From a virus: 47,015 nucleotides of DNA. The position numbers were made by a program, and so were the translations under genes. Positions 32,427-40,468 of the stretch are shown piece after piece (within the stretch, counting starts at the first letter, position 1; every line of letters begins with the position of its first letter). Under the pieces are notes generated by a model. That model saw only the letters and a program-made list of their open reading frames with translations, was not told the origin of the DNA and did no database searches. The stretch is taken from the IMG/VR virus record IMGVR_UViG_3300042876_000641, positions 1 to 47,015 of that record; one strand, given 5' to 3'.

Positions 32427-33041
32427 TTAGTTCGTTTCAATTATCCCCTCCTCCACCAACCATCTTTCCCAAAAATCATTCCAATTGGCTTTACGATTTT
32501 TAATGAGGCAGATTTTATCTCGATAAATTATTTTAGGCTCATCTTTATTTGCATCACGCTGGTATGTAAGTGTACCTGAATACCCCCATGTGTTTCCAGA
32601 TGAATCCACGGTGAAAAAAGGCCCCGAACTACCCCATGAATTACTCATTAATTTATATTCTGCACAACTCTGCTTACTCCAAACTGTGTCTTTCGGTACT
32701 CGCTTGTAGGCAATAATCTGACCATTAACTTTTACCGGAATGCCTTTAGTATGGATTATTCCGACTTCCTTCACGGTATCAGCCACAAGTTTGTTGCAGT
32801 CTGCAAGATATTTCTCCCAAAAATATAATATCGAATTTGTTGGTGGGGCGTTATAGTCCAAGTGAGTGATTGGAGTATTCCAGTCAAACTTTGGTGGATA
32901 AACATGAACGGTGTCGCCATTTTCTTTTGCCATTATTACCTGACCTGTAATACCTTTTGCTTGGTCTACAAGTCCCAAGTAGGTATCCTGACTGAATCCC
33001 AATATTGGGATAAAAAGCATAATAAAAAGTAGTTTTTTCAT
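32427..33041 (-). CDS. Secreted protein, 204 aa
   Basis: A clear signal peptide (MKKLLFIMLFIPILGFSQD; cleavage probably before QDT) precedes about 185 residues with aromatic-rich beta segments (FDWNTPITHLDYNAPPTNSI; SNSWGSSGPFFTVDSSGNTW). The last part (WNDFWERWLVEEG) is helical. The target of secretion in a phage context is unclear: periplasmic, surface or virion-attached. No catalytic motif recognised. Confidence 0.65.
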   Translation of the reverse strand: MKKLLFIMLFIPILGFSQDTYLGLVDQAKGITGQVIMAKENGDTVHVYPPKFDWNTPITHLDYNAPPTNSILYFWEKYLADCNKLVADTVKEVGIIHTKGIPVKVNGQIIAYKRVPKDTVWSKQSCAEYKLMSNSWGSSGPFFTVDSSGNTWGYSGTLTYQRDANKDEPKIIYRDKICLIKNRKANWNDFWERWLVEEGIIETN

Positions 33042-33065
33042 TTTGAATTTGTTTTTACTGGTTAT

Positions 33066-33383
33066 TTATCCGTGTGACTGAACAGGTTTCCGAGGACACA
33101 AATCACTGTTTTCATCACAACAGTGCAATATTTTTTTGAAAATAACCCCGTTTGCCTCATATCGTGGACAGTCGATGTTATTTGGGTAACATACTTTCTT
33201 TGGATTTGGGCCTTCTTGCAAAAATCCTTCGGTTTCACTAAAGTCAGGTTCATCTATAGTCGAATCTGTGAGAAAGGTATGTATTACCATTGCGTCTGAC
33301 ACAAGTTTTTCAGCACCGCACTTGTCGGCACTGCAATTGTATGCCATCCTTATGCAAAACTGCCTGAGTTTAATGTCTTTCAT
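33066..33383 (-). CDS. Cysteine-rich hypothetical protein, 105 aa
   Basis: Starts MKDIKLRQFCIRMAYNCSAD at 33383, where the ATG overlaps the stop of the upstream gene (ATGA). About nine Cys residues occur (CSADKCG, CYPNNIDCPRY, HCCDENSDLC), suggesting metal binding or disulfides. No signal peptide, so a zinc-binding cytoplasmic protein is likelier. Function unknown. Confidence 0.55.
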   Translation of the reverse strand: MKDIKLRQFCIRMAYNCSADKCGAEKLVSDAMVIHTFLTDSTIDEPDFSETEGFLQEGPNPKKVCYPNNIDCPRYEANGVIFKKILHCCDENSDLCPRKPVQSHG

Positions 33384-33793
33384 TCTTTCGGACATTTAAC
33401 GATTTGAATAAACCCAATCATATCATTTTGGTCATATGGTGTTTCGTAGGAAGAGCCTTCGGTGAAGTGCGGAAGTTGACTTTTCCACATTTCAAGTTCA
33501 ATCTCTGCTTTGTAGCCTGGGAGAATTACTTTTGGTGCATTGGCTGAAATAAGTCCTGTTTTGTGGATATTGTTGATTGGTGAAACAATTCCACAGTAGC
33601 CGGGCTGAATATCCAAGCCTATGCCTGTTTGCAGCTTCAACAAGCCAATAGAATTGGGAGCGCATGACTTTATCCCTCTGCGGTAGATAATGACCGTAGA
33701 GCCGTTTTCTACGTCAAATTTGGAGTCATTGTGAAGAACTCTAACCATGAATGGTTTTTTCTTCTTTAGGAATTTGGGTAAGGTGAATTTCAT
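33380..33793 (-). CDS. dUTPase-fold protein with degenerate active site, 137 aa
   Basis: The segment LKLQTGIGLDIQPGYCGIVS followed by SPINNIHKTGLISANAPKV and ILPGYKAEIELEMW follows the trimeric dUTPase core: TGI-x-L-x-IPxGY, then motif II (PRSS; here SPINN), GL-xx-AN, and motif III (GVID-xx-YRGEI). The Asp of motif III is replaced (VILPGYKAEI), and the PRSS Arg/Ser are lost. I infer a dUTPase fold that probably cannot hydrolyse dUTP and may act as a binding or structural protein. The N-terminus is basic (KFLKKKKPF). Confidence 0.55.
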   Translation of the reverse strand: MKFTLPKFLKKKKPFMVRVLHNDSKFDVENGSTVIIYRRGIKSCAPNSIGLLKLQTGIGLDIQPGYCGIVSPINNIHKTGLISANAPKVILPGYKAEIELEMWKSQLPHFTEGSSYETPYDQNDMIGFIQIVKCPKE

Positions 33794-33796
33794 AGT

Positions 33797-34054
33797 TTAT
33801 CCGATTATAATATTTGCAAGTTCTCTTTTGATTAGTCTCTCCATTAACAATGAAGCACTTGTTCCTTCAAGTGTGCATCCACATGACTTCATCACCATAC
33901 AGGTGCCAAACTCAAATTTGTATCTGTCGCCTCGCCACGTGAAATAAATTGCACCATCTTTTTCAAGGTCGATTTCTTTCATTTGCTCAGGATATGGCAA
34001 CGCCCTATTCAGAACTTCCATTGCCGCACCTTTTGATGTGGTTAAGTTCCTCAT
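33797..34054 (-). CDS. Small hypothetical protein, 85 aa
   Basis: Begins MRNLTTSKGAAMEVLNRALP; contains TWRGDRYKFEFGTCMVMKSC and a C-terminal amphipathic helix (LLMERLIKRELANIIIG). Start overlaps the stop of the upstream gene (ATGA), so it is translationally coupled. No family recognised. Confidence 0.55.
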   Translation of the reverse strand: MRNLTTSKGAAMEVLNRALPYPEQMKEIDLEKDGAIYFTWRGDRYKFEFGTCMVMKSCGCTLEGTSASLLMERLIKRELANIIIG

Positions 34055-34587
34055 TTCGCAAAAGTTAATCGTTGATAGTGGTCATTCCCCAAAGGACACG
34101 TTGCCCCAATCCTGAAACAGCAAATCTCATTCAGCCTTTTGGCATCAAGATTCTTTTCAAAGACTCTGATTTTCCTGAGTTTTGCAATTTCGTTCACGTT
34201 CCCAACGAAGAAAGTTGCACCTTCTCCTTCGATTACGTAGTAGGTCTTGTTATCGACCTTAAACCTTCTTTTAGCGAGGTTTTTAGCACGGGTGTAAGAA
34301 AGGTACTTCCAATTGTAAACCATTGCTTCCTTCACTCCCGAGAACCAAATGGACAAATACCCGACCAACCACTTTATCAGGAACATAAAAGTGTTGTGAT
34401 TACTTTTTGCTCCTTTCAAAATGGCGTTTCTTTGTTCTCTGAGAATAGCATCAACGTCCCTTGTCCAAATGGTGAAGAAATACTGCCATCTTCCATCCTC
34501 AAAAATTCGGTCACGAAAACGGTATTCTCCGTTTCTGCTTTGAATTTCAAACTTCTTTCTGAGTTTTCTTAGTAGTTCTGCTTTCAT
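34051..34587 (-). CDS. Basic hypothetical protein, 178 aa
   Basis: Start at 34587 (MKAELLRKLRKKFEIQSRNG) overlaps the stop of the upstream gene (CCATGA). The protein is strongly basic, with a possible membrane-interacting segment (FMFLIKWLVGYLSIWFSGV). The C-terminus has a cysteine pair (EICCFR). Some resemblance to small late Bacteroidota phage proteins but no function known. The upstream ATG at 34632 is less likely. Confidence 0.6.
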   Translation of the reverse strand: MKAELLRKLRKKFEIQSRNGEYRFRDRIFEDGRWQYFFTIWTRDVDAILREQRNAILKGAKSNHNTFMFLIKWLVGYLSIWFSGVKEAMVYNWKYLSYTRAKNLAKRRFKVDNKTYYVIEGEGATFFVGNVNEIAKLRKIRVFEKNLDAKRLNEICCFRIGATCPLGNDHYQRLTFAK

Positions 34588-34997
34588 GGGTTTATTAATA
34601 ATGGGTTTAGTTTTGATACTGCAATTTCCCAATCTTCCCGATCAATAATAACATGGTTTACATCGAGTTGATTTACCTTCTCCATTTTTGGGTGCGTATG
34701 TAGAAATGAATTTCCAAAAGGTATGTATGTGGGATCATCTGAGTTTACACCTTTCACATCCTTTGGCGTATGTTTTTCATTTTCACTATCGCGCTTCTCC
34801 GAACGTCTTTTTTTTCTGAGATCAACGTACCATTTAAGAATAACTTGTTCTTGTTCAGATTCTTTCTTATCTCCGTAAGCGGAAACAAACGCCTCAATCA
34901 CCCTAATCCTTTTTTCTTGCCGAATAATCATAGCCCATTGTTGAATAAGCACCAACAAACATCCAATTCCCAGAATCCAATAAAATAAGTGTTCCAT
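34584..34997 (-). CDS. Membrane-anchored protein, 137 aa
   Basis: One N-terminal membrane segment (HLFYWILGIGCLLVLIQQWA, residues 3-22) is followed by a charged, partly coiled-coil cytoplasmic or periplasmic part (RKKRRSEKRDSENEKHTPKD). This shape, membrane anchor and charged helix, is like an inner-membrane spanin, but no partner outer-membrane spanin was found. Lies 18 bases after the terminase stop. Confidence 0.55.
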   Translation of the reverse strand: MEHLFYWILGIGCLLVLIQQWAMIIRQEKRIRVIEAFVSAYGDKKESEQEQVILKWYVDLRKKRRSEKRDSENEKHTPKDVKGVNSDDPTYIPFGNSFLHTHPKMEKVNQLDVNHVIIDREDWEIAVSKLNPLLINP

Positions 34998-35015
34998 AAT
35001 AAAAATATTTAGTGG

Positions 35016-37052
35016 TTAAAATCTACTATCTACTGCCCCCGCTGTCTGCTGAAGCCTTCTCCCTGTGGAAAATTTAACTTCTGAAACCGGATCCATGTTG
35101 TTCATACAAACCCACAGTCCTATTGCGGTACACATAACCCTGTCGTCCCTTGCACCGTCAACGGCTCCATATTCTCCATTATCTTTTAACTCGTATTGGT
35201 CGCACTCCACAAGCGTTTCATCGTCATAGTCAACATATCCGCCAGTCCTGAGTGCTGTCCTCAGACCGGATATAGCCATAGGTTTTGTTTGTGTGTTGGT
35301 ATGAAATCCGTATTGTGCGGGTTTACCCTCCCTGATCTTATCAATGGAAGTCCGGCAATATAAATTATCGTAAATCTCTTTGATCTCATTCAGTACGGTT
35401 AGGAAGTGATCCCCTTCCCCTCTTTCGGTGCGAAGTGAATTACTCTCAACGACTAATAGTGCATTATCATATTGCATCGCTATCCTTGCGGCCATCCAAG
35501 CAATCATATCCTGTGGTAAGTGCCCTGCCCATGTAGCAACGGCTTCCGGTACACCTCCCGAAAGAATTGGAATCCTGTCAAAAACACGGATAACTGAGTT
35601 ATCTGAATCTTTTGTTGTTCCTCCAATATCCACCGAGACCAAATATCTGTTATTGTATCGCTTAGTCAGGTCGGGCATGGCCCAAACCTTAAAACAGCCC
35701 TGTTCGTTAGGTACAAAGCTTACTCCTTTCAAAGAATCTAAACCCGTGTCTGCATCCCCTGTAACATCACCGATAAAGGAAGGTTTACATACCCATGTTT
35801 TTCTCATTCTGTCAACATCTTCCGGCGGGAAAACACGGGAGCCTGTACTTTGAAATGCCTCCTCTGAAGTGGCCGGAAATTCCGACATCATGCGCCATTC
35901 ATCGTAATTCTCCCTCTTCATGAAGTTGAAATACCATTTTATTGCCTCCAAAGTAGCCCCAATAGACCATAGCCAAAGTGCCCTTTTACGCTTATCCGGC
36001 TCCCAACAATTCATCTCATGAATGAACTTTGAGTAGTTGGAAATAGGTTCTTCGTACAACTCAATTTCCCAAAAACCAATAAACAGAGGATAGTAACCTG
36101 ACTTTCCTGAAATTGACGCTTGCCACTCCTGATACCAAAAGTTTCCGGTGCCTTTTGCGGTGGATTCCTGTACGATTATGGTATTCTTTTTGTTTAAAAT
36201 GCCTGAACGAATAGATTGCACAACGTCTTTAGGCTCTTTCCCTTCGGTCTTTTTCCAAAATGCAAGCTCACTCAGGTGCGCCATCTGATACGCAAATGAC
36301 CTTGAAGCATTAGGCTTTTGCATGGAAGAGACAGTAATGTAGCAGTTCCTTCCCACAATAGTCCTGGTATTTGTCATTCGCTCATACGGTCTTAAAACTA
36401 CTTCACCGTAGGCTTTCGGGTAGTGTTCGGCTACCTTTGTGAGCATGGAAAGGATGTTTCTTGCCTGATCTTCAACATCGGTAGTAATAATTGAGTTCCA
36501 TCCGGTCAACCTACGAATCTGCATCCAATCAAAATAGATATGTACCAATGTTGACCCTCCCCACTGACGGGCTTTCAAAAGATTTATCCGTATAGGGAGA
36601 CTTTGCCACCGGTGTTCAACTTCCAAGACATAAAGTAGTCTTTTTTGAGCATACCGTAATTTAAACGGGACCATGCTTGCTGACTCTTTATCCTGAATCT
36701 TTACTGTCTCAATAGCCCAATATTCAAAATCCTCATCAAGCCTTATGTCGGTGAAAGTTTTGTAAACGTCAGCGATATTATTTGGGGTTGGCTTTACTCC
36801 CAATGCAATACAGGTCTGGTAGAAACTTCCATTGTGACAAATAAAGTTTATTACCGGATTCAGCATCATTGGTACCGGAAGCCAGAGATTACCTAAGTCA
36901 ATAATCTTCCCATCCTTATCTTTTTTCTCAAATTCAGCAATGCGCACTTCTATACGGGGAAGCAGACTACCTTTCCCTGTATGCTGATCGTAGGGATCAG
37001 TAAACTTTTTCTTTCGAAGATTATTCTCTTTTATGTATTCGGATGCAAGCAT
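35016..37052 (-). CDS. terL: Terminase large subunit, 678 aa
   Basis: ATPase Walker A variant LKARQWGGST at residues 159-168, typical of terminases of Bacteroidota podovirus-like phages. SIITTDVEDQARNILS follows and a coupling-type segment ESTAKGTGNFWY lies later. The nuclease part begins VSVDIGGTTKDSDNSVIRVF (first acidic residue), continues ALLVVESNSLR (second) and ends DGARDDRVMCTAIGLW (third Asp). Together these form the usual ATPase plus RNase H-fold nuclease of TerL, the DNA-packaging motor. It overlaps the preceding small gene by 32 bases. It is on the opposite strand from the portal. Confidence 0.92.
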   Translation of the reverse strand: MLASEYIKENNLRKKKFTDPYDQHTGKGSLLPRIEVRIAEFEKKDKDGKIIDLGNLWLPVPMMLNPVINFICHNGSFYQTCIALGVKPTPNNIADVYKTFTDIRLDEDFEYWAIETVKIQDKESASMVPFKLRYAQKRLLYVLEVEHRWQSLPIRINLLKARQWGGSTLVHIYFDWMQIRRLTGWNSIITTDVEDQARNILSMLTKVAEHYPKAYGEVVLRPYERMTNTRTIVGRNCYITVSSMQKPNASRSFAYQMAHLSELAFWKKTEGKEPKDVVQSIRSGILNKKNTIIVQESTAKGTGNFWYQEWQASISGKSGYYPLFIGFWEIELYEEPISNYSKFIHEMNCWEPDKRKRALWLWSIGATLEAIKWYFNFMKRENYDEWRMMSEFPATSEEAFQSTGSRVFPPEDVDRMRKTWVCKPSFIGDVTGDADTGLDSLKGVSFVPNEQGCFKVWAMPDLTKRYNNRYLVSVDIGGTTKDSDNSVIRVFDRIPILSGGVPEAVATWAGHLPQDMIAWMAARIAMQYDNALLVVESNSLRTERGEGDHFLTVLNEIKEIYDNLYCRTSIDKIREGKPAQYGFHTNTQTKPMAISGLRTALRTGGYVDYDDETLVECDQYELKDNGEYGAVDGARDDRVMCTAIGLWVCMNNMDPVSEVKFSTGRRLQQTAGAVDSRF

Positions 37053-37431
37053 TGCGCCTTGATATTATAAATGCTACCATTCTCCAATTGATGTAAAATC
37101 TCGGAGCCTCACTTTTAATTGTCTCTACAACCAGTTCCTTTTTGTCCTTCTCGGGGAATCTATTCTTAATCGACAGGTAAGAATCCAAAAAAGCATTGTC
37201 CCTCATTCGGGTTAAGTCCCTTGACCTTCTCCTACATCTTCCAGCTTCATGGTGAGAAATAATGCTCATTGCCTCATTGGTGGTCATAAAAAAACAGGGT
37301 GCCGGTGATTCTGCTGTGGCCTTGTAGATTTTGTCAATGCGGTGTGTACAGCCCATCTCCTTGATTTTTACATCAAAGATTTTCTTTACCTCATTGTACA
37401 TATCCACTGTAACCTGTAAATCTCTCGGCAT
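37021..37431 (-). CDS. Helical protein before terminase, possible small subunit, 136 aa
   Basis: Begins MPRDLQVTVDMYNEVKKIFD; mostly helical and basic. The segment IISHHEAGRCRRRSRDLTRM and the C-terminus (VAFIISRRNACIRIHKRE) could bind nucleic acid. Its overlap with terL suggests a direct partner, the usual position of the small terminase subunit. I see no clear helix-turn-helix, so the HTH protein at 17986-18696 competes for that role. Confidence 0.5.
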   Translation of the reverse strand: MPRDLQVTVDMYNEVKKIFDVKIKEMGCTHRIDKIYKATAESPAPCFFMTTNEAMSIISHHEAGRCRRRSRDLTRMRDNAFLDSYLSIKNRFPEKDKKELVVETIKSEAPRFYINWRMVAFIISRRNACIRIHKRE

Positions 37432-37551
37432 AAGACGATTTAAAAAGTAAACTACTACAAATATAAACTAATTATTTCAAAATATAAACTATTATTCTTA
37501 TGTTATTCAATGATATTTGGTTATGAATTATATTAACTAAATTATTGTGTT
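37432..37551. promoter_or_regulatory. Divergent promoter region between terminase and head operons
   Basis: Minus strand: TATATTTG (37465-37458) and TATATTTTG (37486-37478), both matching the Bacteroidota -7 box, upstream of 37431. Plus strand: TTTG at 37516-37519 with a TAAATTATTG element at 37538-37547, a weaker match, before ATG 37552. The motif AAATATAAACTA occurs twice here. Confidence 0.5.
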
Positions 37552-38454
37552 ATGTCAGAAGTTGCAACAGACGGTGGAAGCGCAGCAAGTACAGCACCAG
37601 CAGGTGATGTTCAGGTTGAATCTGCCGAAGTAACCCAACCGGTAGAAACCGCCGAAGAATCTGCTACCGAAGAATCTGATACCCCTGCCGCCGAAGAGGT
37701 TACGGAAGAATCAGAAGAGCCGAAAGAAGAAAAGCCTGCCCGAAAATCGGCTAAAGAATGGGCGAAAGAAACCCTTGAGAGAGACTTTGACGACGATGAG
37801 CAAGCCGATGAATTTGTTCGGGACTTTGCCGCAAAATCTCAAACGCTGAATAAACAACTGCTTAACTGGTTTACAAAAGAACCTGATGTAGCAGACATTG
37901 TATCTAAAACAGTTAAGGGCGGAGATTCATTTTGGGAGGTTATGGCTGAATACTTAACACCCGAAGAATATGCAGACCTGATTGACTCTACTGAAAAAGG
38001 CAAGGAGAATCGTGCAAACAGGCTTGCTAAGATCGAGGCAGACAAAAAAATGGCTGAGGCCATTAAAGTCAATACTGCTAAAAGCGAAAAAGCCCTTGTT
38101 GCTTTCATGGAAGAGAATAACATGGACGAAAAGGCTACAGGCGAGTTCTTTGACAAAACCGTCCTTCCGATCGTGAAAAGATTGGTTTCTCAGGACTTCG
38201 ACAAAGAGTTCTTCGATATGCTTTTAAAGTCTCACAACTACAAAAATGCCATCAAAGAGGCTTCGGAGGTAGCTGAGATAAAAGGCCGTAATGCAAAAAT
38301 TGTCACCGAGAAAGAAAAGACTCCGGCAGACGGACTCCCAAAAATAACCGGCGGTGGCATGGGTAAACCGGCAGAAGAAGTGGCACAAAAGCAAATGAGT
38401 TCCATTGCAAGAGTTGCCGCACAAAGTGAAGCAGAGCAAAAACGAATTAAGTAA
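37552..38454 (+). CDS. Scaffold-like protein, 300 aa
   Basis: An acidic, low-complexity N-terminus (residues 1-65, rich in Glu, Ala, Thr) is followed by a helical, charged body (KSAKEWAKETLERDFDDDEQ) and a basic C-terminus (RVAAQSEAEQKRIK). Standing just before the major capsid gene and of this composition, it is the capsid scaffold. The basic C-terminus would bind the capsid protein, as in other phages. First gene of the head operon. Confidence 0.7.
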   Translation: MSEVATDGGSAASTAPAGDVQVESAEVTQPVETAEESATEESDTPAAEEVTEESEEPKEEKPARKSAKEWAKETLERDFDDDEQADEFVRDFAAKSQTLNKQLLNWFTKEPDVADIVSKTVKGGDSFWEVMAEYLTPEEYADLIDSTEKGKENRANRLAKIEADKKMAEAIKVNTAKSEKALVAFMEENNMDEKATGEFFDKTVLPIVKRLVSQDFDKEFFDMLLKSHNYKNAIKEASEVAEIKGRNAKIVTEKEKTPADGLPKITGGGMGKPAEEVAQKQMSSIARVAAQSEAEQKRIK

Positions 38455-38460
38455 TCAGGA

Positions 38461-38595
38461 ATGAAAAAGATACGGCCCGATACGCCAAAGAGACCCCCAA
38501 GAATATGTTCGGAATGTGTCACAACACAGGCTACCGAAAGTATTGCACCGGGATTTAGCGCAAAAGCAACAATAGCAAGAGGAAAAAGTAAGTAA
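38461..38595 (+). CDS. Small basic protein before capsid gene, 44 aa
   Basis: A 44-codon ORF (begins MKKIRPDTPKRPPRICSECV) starts six bases after the scaffold stop with AGGA in front. It is basic and Pro-rich, with a single CSEC pair. It ends 17 bases before the capsid gene. Its place within the operon argues for expression; function unknown. Confidence 0.6.
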   Translation: MKKIRPDTPKRPPRICSECVTTQATESIAPGFSAKATIARGKSK

Positions 38596-38612
38596 TTAAA
38601 AACAAGAAAAAA

Positions 38613-39992
38613 ATGAAAATGAAAAGGTTTTTCGGGGTGATGGCAGTAGTAGCTATGCTCGCCCTTATTGTGGACTACTCCTTCGGTGTAAGAACATTCG
38701 GAGATGTAATGATTGCGGTGGCCCCGGCTGCTTCAATAGTTGATGGAACTGTAACTGTCGAGGAAGGACAGACAGCCGCCCCTACCCTGTATTTGGCAGA
38801 CATAGACCAGGAAGTTGTTAAAATTGACCCATCCCGATTCCCGCTCGACACGTGTTTACGGCAGATGGCAAAGAGTCGTAAGGTGCAGTCTCAGATTACC
38901 AAATTCTACACAAGGGACTACAAGGCATTCAGCGACACGGTACACGCTGCGGTAGTTGGAGCAGATCAGCACTCATTTGATGTTGTTGTTCACAACATTA
39001 CTACCTGGTCTTTGCATGACACTATTATGTTTGACGGCGTTCCGGCTTACGACCAAAAGGTAACCGTAAATGCTGTAAATGCCAATGCTTCTTTGGTTTG
39101 CTACATTAACAAAATCGCCAAAGGCACAAGTACCCTTACGGTTCAGCCTGCTAACGGGAAAATAGTTGGTGGCGTTATGGTTCTGCCAACCGGAGACGAT
39201 ATTGCTGCCGATACTAAGGTTATTCGTTTAGGAAGGGCCGAAGCCGAACTTTCCATGCAGACAAGTTCTTATGCTATCTTCCCCCAAAGTGAGACCAACA
39301 ACTGCCAGAACTTCATGGCACAGATCGAGCAATCAACTTTTGATGCGCTTACAAAGAAAGAGGTTAGCTGGAACTTCACCGACTTCGAAGAGGCCAATAT
39401 CAAGGACATGAAGGCCCAAAAAGAACTTTCTTTCTTATTTGGCGCGCGTTCCGAGATTCAAGACCACGAATCAGGTGATAGAATTTACACTTGCGGTGGA
39501 GCAACCGAGTTCTTGACTAAATCTTTGGAGTGGGACGATGCAGACTTTGATACTGCCGCACACGCAGACGCTTGGTTTGTCGCTTTGACCAAAAAGGTAT
39601 TCCAGGGTAACTCCGGCTCTCAATTACGTTACGCCTTCTTCGGGCCAGACTTAGTTGAAAAAATCAACGCCGTTCCGCTTGTACAGAAACAGCTTGACGC
39701 TAAAAATGTCGAGGTTAAATTTGGTCTTACCTTCAATGAGATTGTAACGAACTTTGGTATTCTGAGGGTTATGAAGCATGACCTTTTAGGAGAGATTGGT
39801 TATGGTGACAGGGGTTTCGTCTTTGACGTGGCCAAGATGGAATACCATAAATTCATCGCTCTGAAAGAGACTGAACTTGACCTTAAAACTTCCGGCCAGA
39901 AAAACGCTCAGGCAAAGGTTATCCAAGAGGTTTCCTGCCCTGTATTCAAATATCCGGATACTCACCTGTATCTGTTAAAAGCATCAGCTTAA
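38613..39992 (+). CDS. Major capsid protein, 459 aa, with hydrophobic N-terminus
   Basis: Size, position after the scaffold and sequence character (YLADIDQEVVKIDPSRFPLD; FMAQIEQSTFDALTKKEV; VMKHDLLGEIGYGDRGFVF) fit the HK97-fold major capsid protein of Bacteroidota phages. Odd feature: residues 1-25 (MKMKRFFGVMAVVAMLALIV, then DYSFG) look like a signal peptide or membrane anchor. A second in-frame ATG at 38709 (MIAVAPAASI) has GGAG six bases upstream and would remove it. Either the longer form is made and cut during head maturation, or translation starts at 38709. A stem-loop terminator follows. Confidence 0.85.
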   Translation: MKMKRFFGVMAVVAMLALIVDYSFGVRTFGDVMIAVAPAASIVDGTVTVEEGQTAAPTLYLADIDQEVVKIDPSRFPLDTCLRQMAKSRKVQSQITKFYTRDYKAFSDTVHAAVVGADQHSFDVVVHNITTWSLHDTIMFDGVPAYDQKVTVNAVNANASLVCYINKIAKGTSTLTVQPANGKIVGGVMVLPTGDDIAADTKVIRLGRAEAELSMQTSSYAIFPQSETNNCQNFMAQIEQSTFDALTKKEVSWNFTDFEEANIKDMKAQKELSFLFGARSEIQDHESGDRIYTCGGATEFLTKSLEWDDADFDTAAHADAWFVALTKKVFQGNSGSQLRYAFFGPDLVEKINAVPLVQKQLDAKNVEVKFGLTFNEIVTNFGILRVMKHDLLGEIGYGDRGFVFDVAKMEYHKFIALKETELDLKTSGQKNAQAKVIQEVSCPVFKYPDTHLYLLKASA

Positions 39993-40009
39993 TATTCTCA
40001 GTTTAAATC

Positions 40010-40036
40010 AAAGGAGAGGGACACCCCCTCTCCTTT
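40010..40036 (+). terminator. Strong hairpin after the capsid gene
   Basis: AAAGGAGAGGG (40010-40020) pairs over 11 bp with CCCTCTCCTTT (40026-40036), loop ACACC. The T-run is short (TTTAATT), so it may cut downstream expression rather than stop it, giving capsid excess over tail proteins. Confidence 0.7.
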
Positions 40037-40050
40037 AATTCCTCTTTGTT

Positions 40051-40461
40051 ATGCTTAAAATATACATCACCCCCAATAGAGTTGACTTCACTGTTGGTAT
40101 TAACGTTGGGAAAACAAGGCAACATATCAATTTCGCTCCCCGTCAGACCGCCGGAATAAGAACGGGTACATTCTCCACTTCGGACGAAGAAGTGCAAGAA
40201 GCACTTGAATCTCACCCAAATTTCGGAACCAAATGGGTCTTAGTGAAAGAAAAAGTTGTCAAAGAAGTTGCGCCGGAAGTAACCGTCACCGGACTTGTTG
40301 TTGTTCCAAAAAGTATTGTCAGTCATTTCCAGACGGCAAAAAAATATCTCATCGACAAGGGTCTTGCTACGGCAGAAGATGTTCGCACTAAAGAACAGGT
40401 TTTAGCTGTGGCAGAAAGTAACAAGATTGTATTTGCCGGATGGCTCAAAGACGCTAATTAA
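40051..40461 (+). CDS. Head-associated hypothetical protein, 136 aa
   Basis: Begins MLKIYITPNRVDFTVGINVG; N-terminal half beta-rich (RQHINFAPRQTAGIRTGTFS), C-terminal half with two helices separated by Lys-rich turns (FQTAKKYLIDKGLATAEDVR). Position directly after the capsid gene suggests a head-completion protein or a capsid decoration protein. The family is not recognised. Confidence 0.55.
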   Translation: MLKIYITPNRVDFTVGINVGKTRQHINFAPRQTAGIRTGTFSTSDEEVQEALESHPNFGTKWVLVKEKVVKEVAPEVTVTGLVVVPKSIVSHFQTAKKYLIDKGLATAEDVRTKEQVLAVAESNKIVFAGWLKDAN

Positions 40462-40468
40462 AATTGCC

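Noticed and set aside
34072-34572. Plus-strand ORF opposite the basic 178-residue protein
   Set aside because: The minus-strand gene is tightly coupled to its neighbours by ATGA overlaps; the plus frame is a shadow.
35428-35853. Plus-strand ORF opposite terL
   Set aside because: It lies antisense to the well-supported terminase gene; composition is a shadow.
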